Positions 50,810-60,343 of a stretch of 64,000 nt of DNA are shown piece by piece. The notes below the pieces were generated by a model. The model saw only the letters and a program-made list of their open reading frames with translations. It was not told where the DNA came from and searched no databases. Each line of letters begins with the position of its first letter. Positions within the stretch are counted from its first letter, which is position 1. The position numbers were made by a program, and so were the translations under genes. Origin of the DNA: Lewinellaceae bacterium (lineage in GTDB: Bacteria; Bacteroidota; Bacteroidia; Chitinophagales; Saprospiraceae); assembly GCA_020636135.1 (NCBI GenBank), contig JACJYK010000002.1, forward strand, positions 329,501-393,500. The letters run 5' to 3'.

Positions 50810-51469
50810 ATGAATCTTGATGTAAATGTGGCTATGTTGCAATTATTCAAAAATGAAAAAATTCAATGTAGAGGTGCTTTGTCATCATTGTTATTAATAC
50901 TGATTATATTATCCTCATGTAATAAGGACAGAATTGAATTTGTCGAGATCAACTCACCAGAAATAATAAACTTCATTAAGCGTTTTGCTTTCGAGCGTAA
51001 GACAAATTTGATGTTAATGGAGATCATGTATAATGGTGATTCGACTGAAATTTACCTGGATGATTTCAGGTCTTCATTTGACTTACATGCAGGAGACGAA
51101 TTTGGTTTCTTGGTAGATAAAAAGTGGCAAAATTTTACACCTCCCTTGCTCAAAACCCGAGTCAACTCAATTGACATTTATATTATTACGGGCATTGAAA
51201 AAATATGCAAATCGCGCAATCGATATCAACGTCTGCTTTGTGATTTAAAGGATAGAATATATAGAAGTGTTGAAAGTTACCTAACTGAAGACGATAGCTT
51301 TGAAGTTCAACCGCCTTCATGTTCAATGGAAATGCCATGGAAGATGGTTATTAATTATGATGCTACTAAAATGCGGACCTATGTAAGCAGAAGAGAGGGT
51401 TATGGCAATTTTTATTACCAAGTGGAAGAGATACGCATTGATTCAAGCTATATGGAGCGGTACAATTAA
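50810..51469 (+). CDS. lipoprotein of unknown function, AT-rich
   Basis: A 219-residue protein with a hydrophobic segment ALSSLLLILIILSSC and lipobox ILSSC (Cys37), so a lipoprotein with an unusually long N-region; an internal start at 50834 (MLQLFKNEK) would shorten it. The body is charged and mixed alpha/beta with no recognised motif. Base composition is plainly more AT-rich than the genes on either side, and it has no operon partner, which fits a recently acquired or fast-evolving accessory gene. Confidence 0.65.
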   Translation: MNLDVNVAMLQLFKNEKIQCRGALSSLLLILIILSSCNKDRIEFVEINSPEIINFIKRFAFERKTNLMLMEIMYNGDSTEIYLDDFRSSFDLHAGDEFGFLVDKKWQNFTPPLLKTRVNSIDIYIITGIEKICKSRNRYQRLLCDLKDRIYRSVESYLTEDDSFEVQPPSCSMEMPWKMVINYDATKMRTYVSRREGYGNFYYQVEEIRIDSSYMERYN

Positions 51470-51577
51470 TAAACCAATAGTTGACCATCAGTTTCCTATC
51501 AACCCACATTCGACCCTAAAACCATTTTATCGAATGCGCGAATTGGGTTAAATTGTGTTGAAATTCCTTTACACCGC

Positions 51578-53467
51578 ATGGCGCAAAAGAAAAAAAGCAC
51601 TACCTCCACACCCAAACCGGTCAAAAAAGTTCGCTCGAAGAAGTCCATTCCGGCACCTGCGGCATTCCATTGGAAACAACACTGGATCCCCGCTTTGATC
51701 CTGGTCGTACTCCCGCTTGCGCTGTACTGGCAGTCAGTGAATTACGACTTTGTCCTGGACGACAGCATCGTTTATTCGGAAAACAATTTTGTCAAAAAGG
51801 GGATCAGCGGCATAGGGGAAATACTGACCACCGAAACCTTTTCCGGCTATTTCGGGGAACAAAAGAACCTGGTGGTTGGCGCACGTTACCGGCCGTTGTC
51901 ACTGGTCACCTTTGCCATTGAAAACCAGCTTTTTGGCACCAATCCAAAGACTGCCCATATCATCAACATCTTATTGTATGTCCTGTCGGTCATCCTGTTA
52001 TACCGGTTGTTTTTTCTGCTCACCGGCGCATCGGCAAGCCGGACCTGGTTCTGGAGCTTACCTTTTGTCGCCGCATTGTGGTGGGTAGTTCACCCGGTAC
52101 ATGTCGAAGTGGTTGCCAACATCAAAGGCCGCGACGAAATTATGGCTTTGCTGCTGGCAGGCGGTGCAATGTGGTATGGTATGCGCTATTTTGATAAGGG
52201 TGGCTGGTGGCGCCTGGGCGTGATGAGTATCGCTCTACTTGGTGGTATTCTGGCGAAAGAAAATGCCTTCACCTTTCTCGGATTGATTCCGATGGCCTGG
52301 TGGGTATTCCGGGAATGGCGTTTCGACCGCAAAGGCTGGATGTTGCTGGGGAGTATGGCTGTCATCGGCTTGGTGTACTTTGCCATGCGTTATCATGCCA
52401 TCGGCTATATCCAGGGCGTGGATCCCAATACGCTGAGCATCATGAACAACCCATTCAGAGGGATGAATCTGGGTGAGCGCATGGGCACCATTGCCTACAC
52501 CATGCTGGATTACGTACGCCTTCTGATCTTCCCGCACCCGCTGACGCACGACTATTATCCGTATCATATTCCGATCACCAATTTTGGAAACTGGCAGCCC
52601 TGGCTGGCAATGCTGATATACCTGCCAGCGATTTATTTCGCCATAACCGGCGTGCTCCGGAAGAATACGGGCGCCTATGGGATTGCTTTTTACCTGGCCA
52701 CCCTGCTGGTGATCTCAAACATCATATTTCCGGTGGGAACCTTTATGAATGAGCGTTTCCTGTACATGCCATCGTTTGGTATTGCGCTAACCTTAGGATG
52801 GCTGGTCACCGAAAGAATCCCAGTAAAATATTATCGGCTAGCCCAGGGGTTGCTCGTAATTACCGTCATCGGATTCCTGGTCCGGACCTACACGCGTGTC
52901 CCGGTTTGGGAAAATAAGGTGACCTTAAATCGTGCTGCTATGGCTGTTTCAACCAATAGTGCACGAGCTAATTTGTTCTACGGGACCATCTATTTTGACA
53001 AATCATTGCAGGCGGCCAATAATGAGGAGCGCAATATTAACCTGGATACCGCAGAAGTACACATCCGGCGCGCCATTGAGATCCTGCCTTCTTATGGGGA
53101 CGCTATCCGTATGCTGGGGGGCGTTGCGGCTGAGCGGTACAAGACCGATGGCGACCTGAACAGGTTACTGGACCAGTTTTATCAGGTCTTAATGATGTAT
53201 CCACGGGATGATTACATTCCCCAATACATGGAATACCTGAACAACCGCCGGCAGCAGATCGAGTTACTGACCGATTTCGATTACCGGGTTGGCACCGAGA
53301 TCATGATGAAGAAATTCCAGTATTATCCGGAGGCAATCAAATACCTGAATTACGGTTTGACCTTGAATCCAGACGATCGCCGGCTTAATCAGGCGATGGC
53401 CGACAGCTATAGAGCTTTAGGTCAACCCGAAAATGCCACACCCTATTTACAACGGGCGCTGCAATGA
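51578..53467 (+). CDS. TMTC-like GT-C membrane glycosyltransferase with TPR tail
   Basis: A 629-residue protein with a basic cytosolic N-terminus (KKKSTTSTPKPVKKVRSKK), about nine to ten membrane helices, then a TPR-rich C-terminal region (about 440-629). The first periplasmic loop has the acidic pair of GT-C enzymes in YDFVLDDSIVY (Asp61-Asp62). The segment HPVHVEVVANIKGRDEIMAL and a late KENAFTF match bacterial relatives of the TMTC O-mannosyltransferases. The likely role is transfer of a lipid-linked sugar to exported proteins, which would suit a T9SS-rich surface; donor and acceptor are unknown. The stop overlaps the dprA start by four bases. Confidence 0.8.
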   Translation: MAQKKKSTTSTPKPVKKVRSKKSIPAPAAFHWKQHWIPALILVVLPLALYWQSVNYDFVLDDSIVYSENNFVKKGISGIGEILTTETFSGYFGEQKNLVVGARYRPLSLVTFAIENQLFGTNPKTAHIINILLYVLSVILLYRLFFLLTGASASRTWFWSLPFVAALWWVVHPVHVEVVANIKGRDEIMALLLAGGAMWYGMRYFDKGGWWRLGVMSIALLGGILAKENAFTFLGLIPMAWWVFREWRFDRKGWMLLGSMAVIGLVYFAMRYHAIGYIQGVDPNTLSIMNNPFRGMNLGERMGTIAYTMLDYVRLLIFPHPLTHDYYPYHIPITNFGNWQPWLAMLIYLPAIYFAITGVLRKNTGAYGIAFYLATLLVISNIIFPVGTFMNERFLYMPSFGIALTLGWLVTERIPVKYYRLAQGLLVITVIGFLVRTYTRVPVWENKVTLNRAAMAVSTNSARANLFYGTIYFDKSLQAANNEERNINLDTAEVHIRRAIEILPSYGDAIRMLGGVAAERYKTDGDLNRLLDQFYQVLMMYPRDDYIPQYMEYLNNRRQQIELLTDFDYRVGTEIMMKKFQYYPEAIKYLNYGLTLNPDDRRLNQAMADSYRALGQPENATPYLQRALQ

Positions 53468-54567
53468 CCTCCCCAGCCAACATATACCTGCTGGCGCTGG
53501 CCAAGCTGGACACCATAGGGCCCATCACTGCCAAGAGCCTGATTGGTTATTGCGGCAGCGCTGAAGATGTGTTTAAGACCAAAGCGCATCGCCTGCTTAA
53601 AATACCCGGGGTGGGAGAAGCCGGAGCCCGCGCCATAGCGAATGCGGACCCGGAGCAATTGATCCATCCCGACTGGGATTGGCTGGAGTCGCGTCAGGTA
53701 CGGATGATCTCCTATCTGGATCCCGCCTATCCTCAGCGGCTGAAACAGATCCCGGAGAGCCCAATATTATTGTTCTACCGCGGTTCGGCCAACCTGAACC
53801 CTCGTCGCGCCATTGCGATTGTAGGGACCAGAAAGCCCAGCCCATACGGGGTGACCATGACCCAGCGTATCCTGGAAGAACTCAAGGACTATCAACCCAC
53901 GGTGATCAGCGGACTGGCATTCGGGATTGACGCGACAGCCCACCGCAAAGCTCTCGATCTTGGATTTCCTACCATCGGCGTACTGGGCCATGGACTAGAT
54001 ATTATATACCCTGCCGCCCACCGCAAACTGGCCTCAACCATGGAAAACAAAGGAGGTGGTTTGCTGACCGAATTCCCGATTCAATCCAGGATAGACAAGG
54101 AACATTTCCCGATGAGGAACCGCATCATCGCAGCTATGGCCGAAGCCGTAGTCGTCATCGAGTCCAAGGAGCGTGGCGGATCCATCATCACCGCGGAGTT
54201 TGGCAATGCTTATCACCGGGATGTCTTTGCTTTGCCCGGACGTACTTCCGATCCTTTATCCATGGGATGCAATGCACTGATCAAACAGCATAAGGCGGCT
54301 TTAATCGAATCCGGCCAGGATATAGCCTATCAAATGGGATGGACCGATGACGAATCGGGTCCTTCAAGGCAGATGAATCTGTTCCAGGCACTGGAACCCG
54401 ATGAAGAGGCCATCTACGATATTTTACGGAACAATCCACAGGCGGATATCGACCAACTGGCTTACCTCTCCGGTCTCGGATCCAGTTCACTGGCTACAGT
54501 GATATTGCAGCTGGAGTTTAAAGGTATTGTGAAATCGACACCGGGAAAGCGATTTATTCTGGTGTAA
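53464..54567 (+). CDS. dprA: DNA-processing protein DprA
   Basis: A 367-residue protein that loads RecA on incoming single-stranded DNA during natural transformation. An N-terminal helix-hairpin-helix-like region (ITAKSLIGYCGSAEDVF, IPGVGEAGARAIA) is followed by the Rossmann core: IAIVGTRKPSPYG, VISGLAFGIDATAHRKAL, TIGVLGHGLDIIYPAAHRKL and RNRIIAAMAEAVVVIESKERGGSIITAEFG. A C-terminal winged-helix (DEEAIYDILRNNPQADIDQLAYLSGL) completes the common long form. It overlaps the glycosyltransferase gene by four bases. Confidence 0.95.
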   Translation: MTSPANIYLLALAKLDTIGPITAKSLIGYCGSAEDVFKTKAHRLLKIPGVGEAGARAIANADPEQLIHPDWDWLESRQVRMISYLDPAYPQRLKQIPESPILLFYRGSANLNPRRAIAIVGTRKPSPYGVTMTQRILEELKDYQPTVISGLAFGIDATAHRKALDLGFPTIGVLGHGLDIIYPAAHRKLASTMENKGGGLLTEFPIQSRIDKEHFPMRNRIIAAMAEAVVVIESKERGGSIITAEFGNAYHRDVFALPGRTSDPLSMGCNALIKQHKAALIESGQDIAYQMGWTDDESGPSRQMNLFQALEPDEEAIYDILRNNPQADIDQLAYLSGLGSSSLATVILQLEFKGIVKSTPGKRFILV

Positions 54568-54600
54568 CCGCTAACTTTGAGCATGCTTAGTCTGAAATAA

Positions 54601-55707
54601 ATGAGAGGAATTATTCTGGCTTTGGGTCTGATCATCCTGGGTGGATGTAAGACCACCCAACAAGCCACCACGGACCATGGACCGGTATCCCACCCGAAAA
54701 ATATTGTTTTAATGATCGGTGATGGCATGGGACTGACCCAGATCTCCGCAGGATTGTATGCCAATAATAACCGGCTGAATATTGAGCGTTTTCCGGTTGT
54801 AGGATTACATAAAGCCTATTCTTCCAATGATCTGATCACCGATTCGGCGGCAGGCGCTACCGCATTCGCCTGTGGTAAAAAAACATACAACGGCGCCATT
54901 GGTGTCAATACCGATACGGTGGCTATGCCGACCATCCTCGAAGAGGCCGAGAACCATGGCCTGGCTACCGGGCTGATCGCCACGTCCACCATCGTCCATG
55001 CTACGCCGGCAGCTTTTATCGCCCACAATAAATTGCGCCAGAATTACGAGGACATTGCCACGGACTTCCTGAAGACCGATATCGATTATTTTGTCGGTGG
55101 AGGTGAGAAATTTTTCAATGCACGTACACTGGATAACCGTGACCTCGTCCGCGAACTGAAAGCGAAAGGTTATACGGTGTCCGATTATCAAAATGATGAC
55201 CTGAATAAAATTGTCCTGAACAAAAATATGAAGTTCGCCTACTTCACAGCCGATGAAGATCCGCCCACAGCAGGACAAGGACGCGACTATTTACCGCTCG
55301 CTTCGGACAAAGCCGTCCGGTACCTGCAGAGACGTAGCGAAAAGGGTTATTTCCTGATGATCGAAGGCAGCCAGATCGACTGGGGTGGTCATGCGAACAA
55401 TACCCAATACATCATCAACGAAATGCTGGATTTTGACCAGGCCATCGGTAAAGTTTTGGATCTGGCAGTAAAAGATGGGCAAACACTGGTCATCGTTACG
55501 GCAGATCACGAATGCGGAGGTTTTTCGATCAATTATGGCTCGAAGATGGGCAAGATCGAGGGCAAGTTTACCACACAGGGTCATACCGGGGACCTGGTTC
55601 CGGTTTTTGCCTACGGACCAGGCGCCGAGCTCTTCAGTGGTATTTATGAGAATACGGCCATCTACGACAAAATGATGCAGTTATTGGGCTTAAACGCGCC
55701 AAATTAG
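54601..55707 (+). CDS. alkaline phosphatase, lipoprotein
   Basis: A 368-residue PhoA-superfamily phosphomonoesterase. Lipobox LGGC (Cys16). Metal and nucleophile sites: Asp41 in MIGDGMG, Ser82 in LITDSAAGATAFACG (phosphorylated serine), ATSTIVHATPAAF, MIEGSQIDWGGHAN, VTADHECGG and a late GHTGD histidine. All ligands expected of the E. coli-type enzyme are seen, though the crown domain is small. Acts in the periplasm or on the surface to release phosphate. It is followed by a duplicated intergenic repeat. Confidence 0.93.
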   Translation: MRGIILALGLIILGGCKTTQQATTDHGPVSHPKNIVLMIGDGMGLTQISAGLYANNNRLNIERFPVVGLHKAYSSNDLITDSAAGATAFACGKKTYNGAIGVNTDTVAMPTILEEAENHGLATGLIATSTIVHATPAAFIAHNKLRQNYEDIATDFLKTDIDYFVGGGEKFFNARTLDNRDLVRELKAKGYTVSDYQNDDLNKIVLNKNMKFAYFTADEDPPTAGQGRDYLPLASDKAVRYLQRRSEKGYFLMIEGSQIDWGGHANNTQYIINEMLDFDQAIGKVLDLAVKDGQTLVIVTADHECGGFSINYGSKMGKIEGKFTTQGHTGDLVPVFAYGPGAELFSGIYENTAIYDKMMQLLGLNAPN

Positions 55708-55718
55708 CATCGCTTTTA

Positions 55719-55953
55719 AGTTAATGAGTTAATCAGGTGATGAGTTAATGTGTATGATGGACGGATCGTACTATAGAAGCTATGGTCCCAGCCCATGCTG
55801 ACCGAAGCGTCAGTACCCCGCACCCCACACCTCATACCCCGCACCCTTCTTTAGAGTTAATGAGTTAATCAGGTGATGAGTTAATGTGTATAATGGACGG
55901 ATCGTACTATAGAAGCTATGGTCCCAGCCCATACTGACCGAAGCGTCAGTACC
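55719..55953. repeat. 99-bp intergenic direct repeat, two copies 136 bp apart
   Basis: Copy 1 is 55719-55817 and copy 2 is 55855-55953, identical but for two bases (TGATGG/TAATGG and CATGCTG/CATACTG). Each begins with AGTTAATGAGTTAATCAGG and contains a hairpin, in copy 2 a perfect TACTGAC-cgaagc-GTCAGTA. The 37-base linker is C-rich with CACCCC/TACCCC units that resume after copy 2. The duplicate region fills most of the 352-base spacer. Confidence 0.9.
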
Positions 55954-56005
55954 TCATACCCCATATACCACTCCCCCAATCCATTACACATGCCGATTAT
56001 TCTTA

Positions 56006-56037
56006 TTTGAAATCCCGGGATATTACGCCTATCTTTT
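56006..56037 (+). promoter_or_regulatory. promoter of the SprB-repeat surface protein gene
   Basis: TTTG at 56006-56009, a 20-base spacer, then TATCTTTT (56030-56037), one mismatch from TAnnTTTG, 22 bases before the ATG at 56060. Confidence 0.55.
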
Positions 56038-56059
56038 AACTACCCAAACTGCTATCCGG

Positions 56060-59000
56060 ATGATTACCAACCAATCCAAATACATCCTGCCATTCCTGCT
56101 ATTGCTTTGCAGTTCGATGCTTTTTGCCCAGAACAACCCGCACACACTTCAAGTACAGGGAAATGAATTTGCCAGTGAGCCGGTGATAACCTTCAGTGGA
56201 ACGGACTTGTATTTTGATTTCCCGGAACCAAACCTCCGAGTGGCCATCAATGGGGTCTTGGATTATTCCATAGGCAGCCAGGGGGTACAAATGATCATAG
56301 ACTCTGCTTTTATCAACTCGACGAATATCAGCGTGATACCAGGGAATACGCTGAATTGCAACTGCCTTACCCTGAGTTATGCCTCGGAGTTTTATTCTAC
56401 TGCTGCAGGCACCTATCTGCTGCAAGGCTCCGGAGGGGCCTATGGTATAGGCATGGCTGATGATTCGGTCCTCATGAGAAATTTGGATATTCATTACGAA
56501 TGCCCACCGGTCATGGAGGTACAGGTGCATTCGATTATTCCGGAAACACCAACCTCGCTGGGTCAGGCGACCATCTCCATCGTTCACAGTGGACTGCCCT
56601 ACAACCTGATCGCTGTATCATCAGGTGGTGTCAACGTCTTTCAAAATCAATCAGCACTGGGAGACTACACCATCCAGAGCAAGAGTGGAAATGGATTCGC
56701 CTCCGTCCTGGACCGTTTCGGCTGTAGCATCGATGAACCTTTCACAATCCCGCTTTGCAGCATTGCAGTAACTGCCAAGATACCTGTACCTGATTGCGAT
56801 GGACAGATTTCCGGCTCTCTGGTGGTGACACCTTCCAATGATTATGCACCCTATCAGTATGCGTGGAGCGGACCAGCCAATCCAGGCAATTCGCCATCCA
56901 TATTCCAGCCGGCACCGGGCACTTACCAGGTCACAGTTACAGATGCGATCGGCTGTACCACTACAAAAATGGCAGTCGTGGAATCAAAACTACCGCTGGC
57001 ATTATCCTGTCAGACACAAAATGGAGTGAGTCGCGTGGGTGCACTGGATGGGAAGGCTTCGATCAGCTTTGTTGGCGGCAAGCTCCCGTACCGGCTGTAC
57101 TGGACCGGACCACAACAAGGAAATAAGCAATTAAACCAGTCTGGTACGAACATCATAACCTCTCTGCCGGCTGGTGAATATACCTTCCAGCTGGTCGATA
57201 AAGACGGGTGTTCCGAGACCTGTACCCTACAAATACCGGATGTTCCCTGCTTGATGAAATGGGATGACGTGACCGTACTGGGTCCATCATGTACGGGAGA
57301 GGTTGATGGTTACATCTATCCTCAGACCCGTTCGGGAGTTGGTACCGTAAGTTATAGTTTGAAGAATGGTAATACGGTGTTTGCTGGTCCACCTTATCGG
57401 GGATTGGCACCGGATACCTATGTTTTGACTGCCACAGATGGCCTGGGTTGTCGTTTGGATACAACCATCACCCTGGTCGATCCGCCCGCATTGAAGCTCG
57501 CCTGTTCCCTCTATTTTCCGGTTAACTTTTACAATGGGGACAACGGGGTTATTGCCCTGGAAATAGCCGGAGGAACAGCTCCCTATCAGGTCGATTATCA
57601 GACCGGCAATATAACCCGGACCAGGGTATTTTTTGATGATGGGCAGCAACTGCTCGATGGTCTTGTTGCCGGTGATTATGCAATTACCCTAACGGACGAC
57701 CGGGGCTGTCAGATACAGTGTAGCACAAGTGTGCCCAGCTTTATTTGTGTCCTGGAAGCATCCGAATCCCTGAGGCAGCCGGACTGCAGTCAGCCCTGGG
57801 GTTCTTTGTCCATATCCTTACAGGAAGCATTGGAGCCCGTAACTTACCGCTGGACGGGCCCGGTGGATCCGGGCAATGTAAGCCAGAGTATCCATTTGCC
57901 GGCAGGAACTTATGCGGTTGAGATCACCGACCACCGCGGATGTCGCGATACGGTTTCCGGGGAAATCGGAGAGATGGTTTCATTGGAAGTCAATGGTACT
58001 GTCCTTCAGGAAGAGACTGGGTGGCAACACGCCGATGGCCAGGTAGCTTTGAGTTGGTCGGGAAACGACACCCCAGTTCTGGTACAGTTATTCGGTCCGG
58101 ATACATTGGTTGGTTTTTATGATGCAGGCCCATTGACCATCGGGGACCTTGCTCCGGGGAATTATCACGTTATCCTTCAGCAGGGTGATTCCTGTTTTGC
58201 AGTTTGTGATTTTAAGATTGAACCATTTGTGTGTTCCAAAGCATACACGTTAACCAGGACGGACGTGTCCTGTGCTGGCCAATCAGACGGAACCATCGGT
58301 GTACACATTACCGGGGATAGCCTGATCTACACCCTCATCCTGGACGACACTACGGTCTATTCACTGGATGATTCGTATCAGATCCGAGGCCTGGGTGCAG
58401 GTATCCATAAGATCGCCATCACCTTACCGGGCGGATGCACATTTAAGGATGAATTGGAGATCGTGAGCCCGGATCCCCTGAACTACCATGTTGATCTTCA
58501 AGCAGCTTCCGATAGCCTGACGGGCGACGGCTCCATTCAACTTACCATTTTAGGAGGAACACCTCCCTACCAGCTTTCCTGGTCCGATCAGGTCAATGGA
58601 GACTACCGGGACGGATTATTCGCTGGTCAATATGCATTCACCGTTACGGATGCTAATACTTGTTCCCTGGAGGGGGTGATCAATCTTAAATCCAATGATC
58701 TGCTCTGTGCGGGGTTGCAAAATGTGATTGAAATTTCTCCTGCATCCTGTTTTGCAGCAAAAGACGGGTCCGTCATTGTTCAACCGCACAATGGGACAGC
58801 TCCTTACACCATCCATTGGGAAGATGGAAGTCCGGACTTCAACCGGACCGGCCTTGCCACCGGTATCTATCAGTATCAATGGGTTGATGCGCTGGGTTGT
58901 CCGGTCCGGGATAGCGTGGAAGTAGGGTTCCGGGAGGATTCTTTGCGATATGTGGAAGTCGTATCCCTATGCCCTGGTACGACGATATCCTGGGACGGTC

Positions 59001-60322
59001 AGTTGATAACGGAACCAGGTAGCTATGCTCATTCCTACCTCAATCAGTCAGGATGCGACAGCCTGGTGGAACTGATGGTGGTAGCAATAGAATTGCCTGA
59101 CTCCTTTCAAATTGAGGTGGTCGATCCTTCTCAATGCAGCCTTTCCGACGGCTCAATTCGGGTCCAGACCGATGGAATATATCCCGGACAATACTGGTTG
59201 AATGACCAGAATCCGTCCAGTCAACCATTTTTTGAACATTTGAGTGCCGGAATCTATTCCATCAGTTACCGCATGAACGGCTGTACCAAGGTGGTGGTCG
59301 ACTCGCTAATCCTGCTGGGGCTGGAGCCTGCCTGGCAGGTGCAAATCGATACCATCTACCGGCCAATCTGTGGTATGACTCAATCCGGGGCTGTACGCTT
59401 ACGGCTGGAAGGTGTAAATGGCGATGCCCGCGTTCTCTGGTCCAATGGTCAGGAAGGATTGTTTGCCGACTTCCTGGAGCCGGGCAGTTATCAGGTGACC
59501 ATTACCGGGGATCCGGGATGTTTTCAATACGCGGACATTTTGGTGCCGGAGCCTGAAGTCGGGGTTTTGGATCTCCAGCCGAAAGCGTATACAATATGTG
59601 CCGGTGATCGATTGGAAATAACGCTGGATTCGTCTTGGACCTATCACTGGTCCGGTCCTGATGGCTTTGCTGGGGACACAGCCACTGTGGTATTGGTATC
59701 CCCAGGAACCTACCGGATTGAAGCCTGGCGTGATGTGTGTGTTTCTATCGACAGCATTGAAGTGCAGACTCTGGATGAATTGTTTGATGCCAGTTTTTTA
59801 GTTCCTCAGCAAGTTATTGCTGGCCAGCCCTTCATTGCCGTGGAAAACAGTTGGCCAGTGCCTGACAGCATATTTTGGGAAGTGGAAGGAGGCGCGGAGA
59901 TGGTGGGGCAAAATCTAAATCAGCTAACCCTGCAAATGCCGGTTGCGGATACCTCACTGGTTCGGTTGACGGCCTGGAAAGGAGCCTGTTCGGTCACTCT
60001 GGAAAAGCAGATCATTGCCTATTCAGATACCTCGGCCCTGAGTAATCCGCTTTTTGCTCCACCATCGGAAATCATTTCTGCCCGGTTAATGCCAAATCCG
60101 AACCAGGGTGTGTTCAGGACAACAGTAACATTAAGCGCTGTTATGCCTTCCCAGCTTCGTATTTACGACCCGCAGGGCATGCTGATAACCAGTCGCAATA
60201 TAGCCAGTCTTGATTCCTATGAAGCGTCGTTTGAATTGACGGATCTGCAACCGGGATTGTATACGCTGGCAGTCCAAACTGCAGGAGACTGGAAGACGGT
60301 ACCATTTATTATCGTGTTGTAG
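56060..60322 (+). CDS. large SprB-repeat surface protein with T9SS sorting domain
   Basis: A 1420-residue exported protein (signal MITNQSKYILPFLLLLCSSM, cleavage near LFA-Q). It contains a run of SprB-type units, each with a conserved cysteine start, a YxWSGP-like or YxLxW core and a GxYxVTVTDxxGC end (examples near residues 245-305, 320-390 and 575-640). One LCPGT...GCDSLVE unit is shared with the giant protein at 20403. The last 80 residues (RLMPNPNQGVFRTTVTLS, LRIYDPQGMLITSRN, DLQPGLYTLAVQ) form a type A T9SS sorting domain, unlike the CHU_C end of the other protein. SprB-type proteins serve as adhesins in gliding or biofilm formation; that role is inferred. Confidence 0.88.
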   Translation: MITNQSKYILPFLLLLCSSMLFAQNNPHTLQVQGNEFASEPVITFSGTDLYFDFPEPNLRVAINGVLDYSIGSQGVQMIIDSAFINSTNISVIPGNTLNCNCLTLSYASEFYSTAAGTYLLQGSGGAYGIGMADDSVLMRNLDIHYECPPVMEVQVHSIIPETPTSLGQATISIVHSGLPYNLIAVSSGGVNVFQNQSALGDYTIQSKSGNGFASVLDRFGCSIDEPFTIPLCSIAVTAKIPVPDCDGQISGSLVVTPSNDYAPYQYAWSGPANPGNSPSIFQPAPGTYQVTVTDAIGCTTTKMAVVESKLPLALSCQTQNGVSRVGALDGKASISFVGGKLPYRLYWTGPQQGNKQLNQSGTNIITSLPAGEYTFQLVDKDGCSETCTLQIPDVPCLMKWDDVTVLGPSCTGEVDGYIYPQTRSGVGTVSYSLKNGNTVFAGPPYRGLAPDTYVLTATDGLGCRLDTTITLVDPPALKLACSLYFPVNFYNGDNGVIALEIAGGTAPYQVDYQTGNITRTRVFFDDGQQLLDGLVAGDYAITLTDDRGCQIQCSTSVPSFICVLEASESLRQPDCSQPWGSLSISLQEALEPVTYRWTGPVDPGNVSQSIHLPAGTYAVEITDHRGCRDTVSGEIGEMVSLEVNGTVLQEETGWQHADGQVALSWSGNDTPVLVQLFGPDTLVGFYDAGPLTIGDLAPGNYHVILQQGDSCFAVCDFKIEPFVCSKAYTLTRTDVSCAGQSDGTIGVHITGDSLIYTLILDDTTVYSLDDSYQIRGLGAGIHKIAITLPGGCTFKDELEIVSPDPLNYHVDLQAASDSLTGDGSIQLTILGGTPPYQLSWSDQVNGDYRDGLFAGQYAFTVTDANTCSLEGVINLKSNDLLCAGLQNVIEISPASCFAAKDGSVIVQPHNGTAPYTIHWEDGSPDFNRTGLATGIYQYQWVDALGCPVRDSVEVGFREDSLRYVEVVSLCPGTTISWDGQLITEPGSYAHSYLNQSGCDSLVELMVVAIELPDSFQIEVVDPSQCSLSDGSIRVQTDGIYPGQYWLNDQNPSSQPFFEHLSAGIYSISYRMNGCTKVVVDSLILLGLEPAWQVQIDTIYRPICGMTQSGAVRLRLEGVNGDARVLWSNGQEGLFADFLEPGSYQVTITGDPGCFQYADILVPEPEVGVLDLQPKAYTICAGDRLEITLDSSWTYHWSGPDGFAGDTATVVLVSPGTYRIEAWRDVCVSIDSIEVQTLDELFDASFLVPQQVIAGQPFIAVENSWPVPDSIFWEVEGGAEMVGQNLNQLTLQMPVADTSLVRLTAWKGACSVTLEKQIIAYSDTSALSNPLFAPPSEIISARLMPNPNQGVFRTTVTLSAVMPSQLRIYDPQGMLITSRNIASLDSYEASFELTDLQPGLYTLAVQTAGDWKTVPFIIVL

Positions 60323-60343
60323 AAAGCCCCAATACAATTGGTA

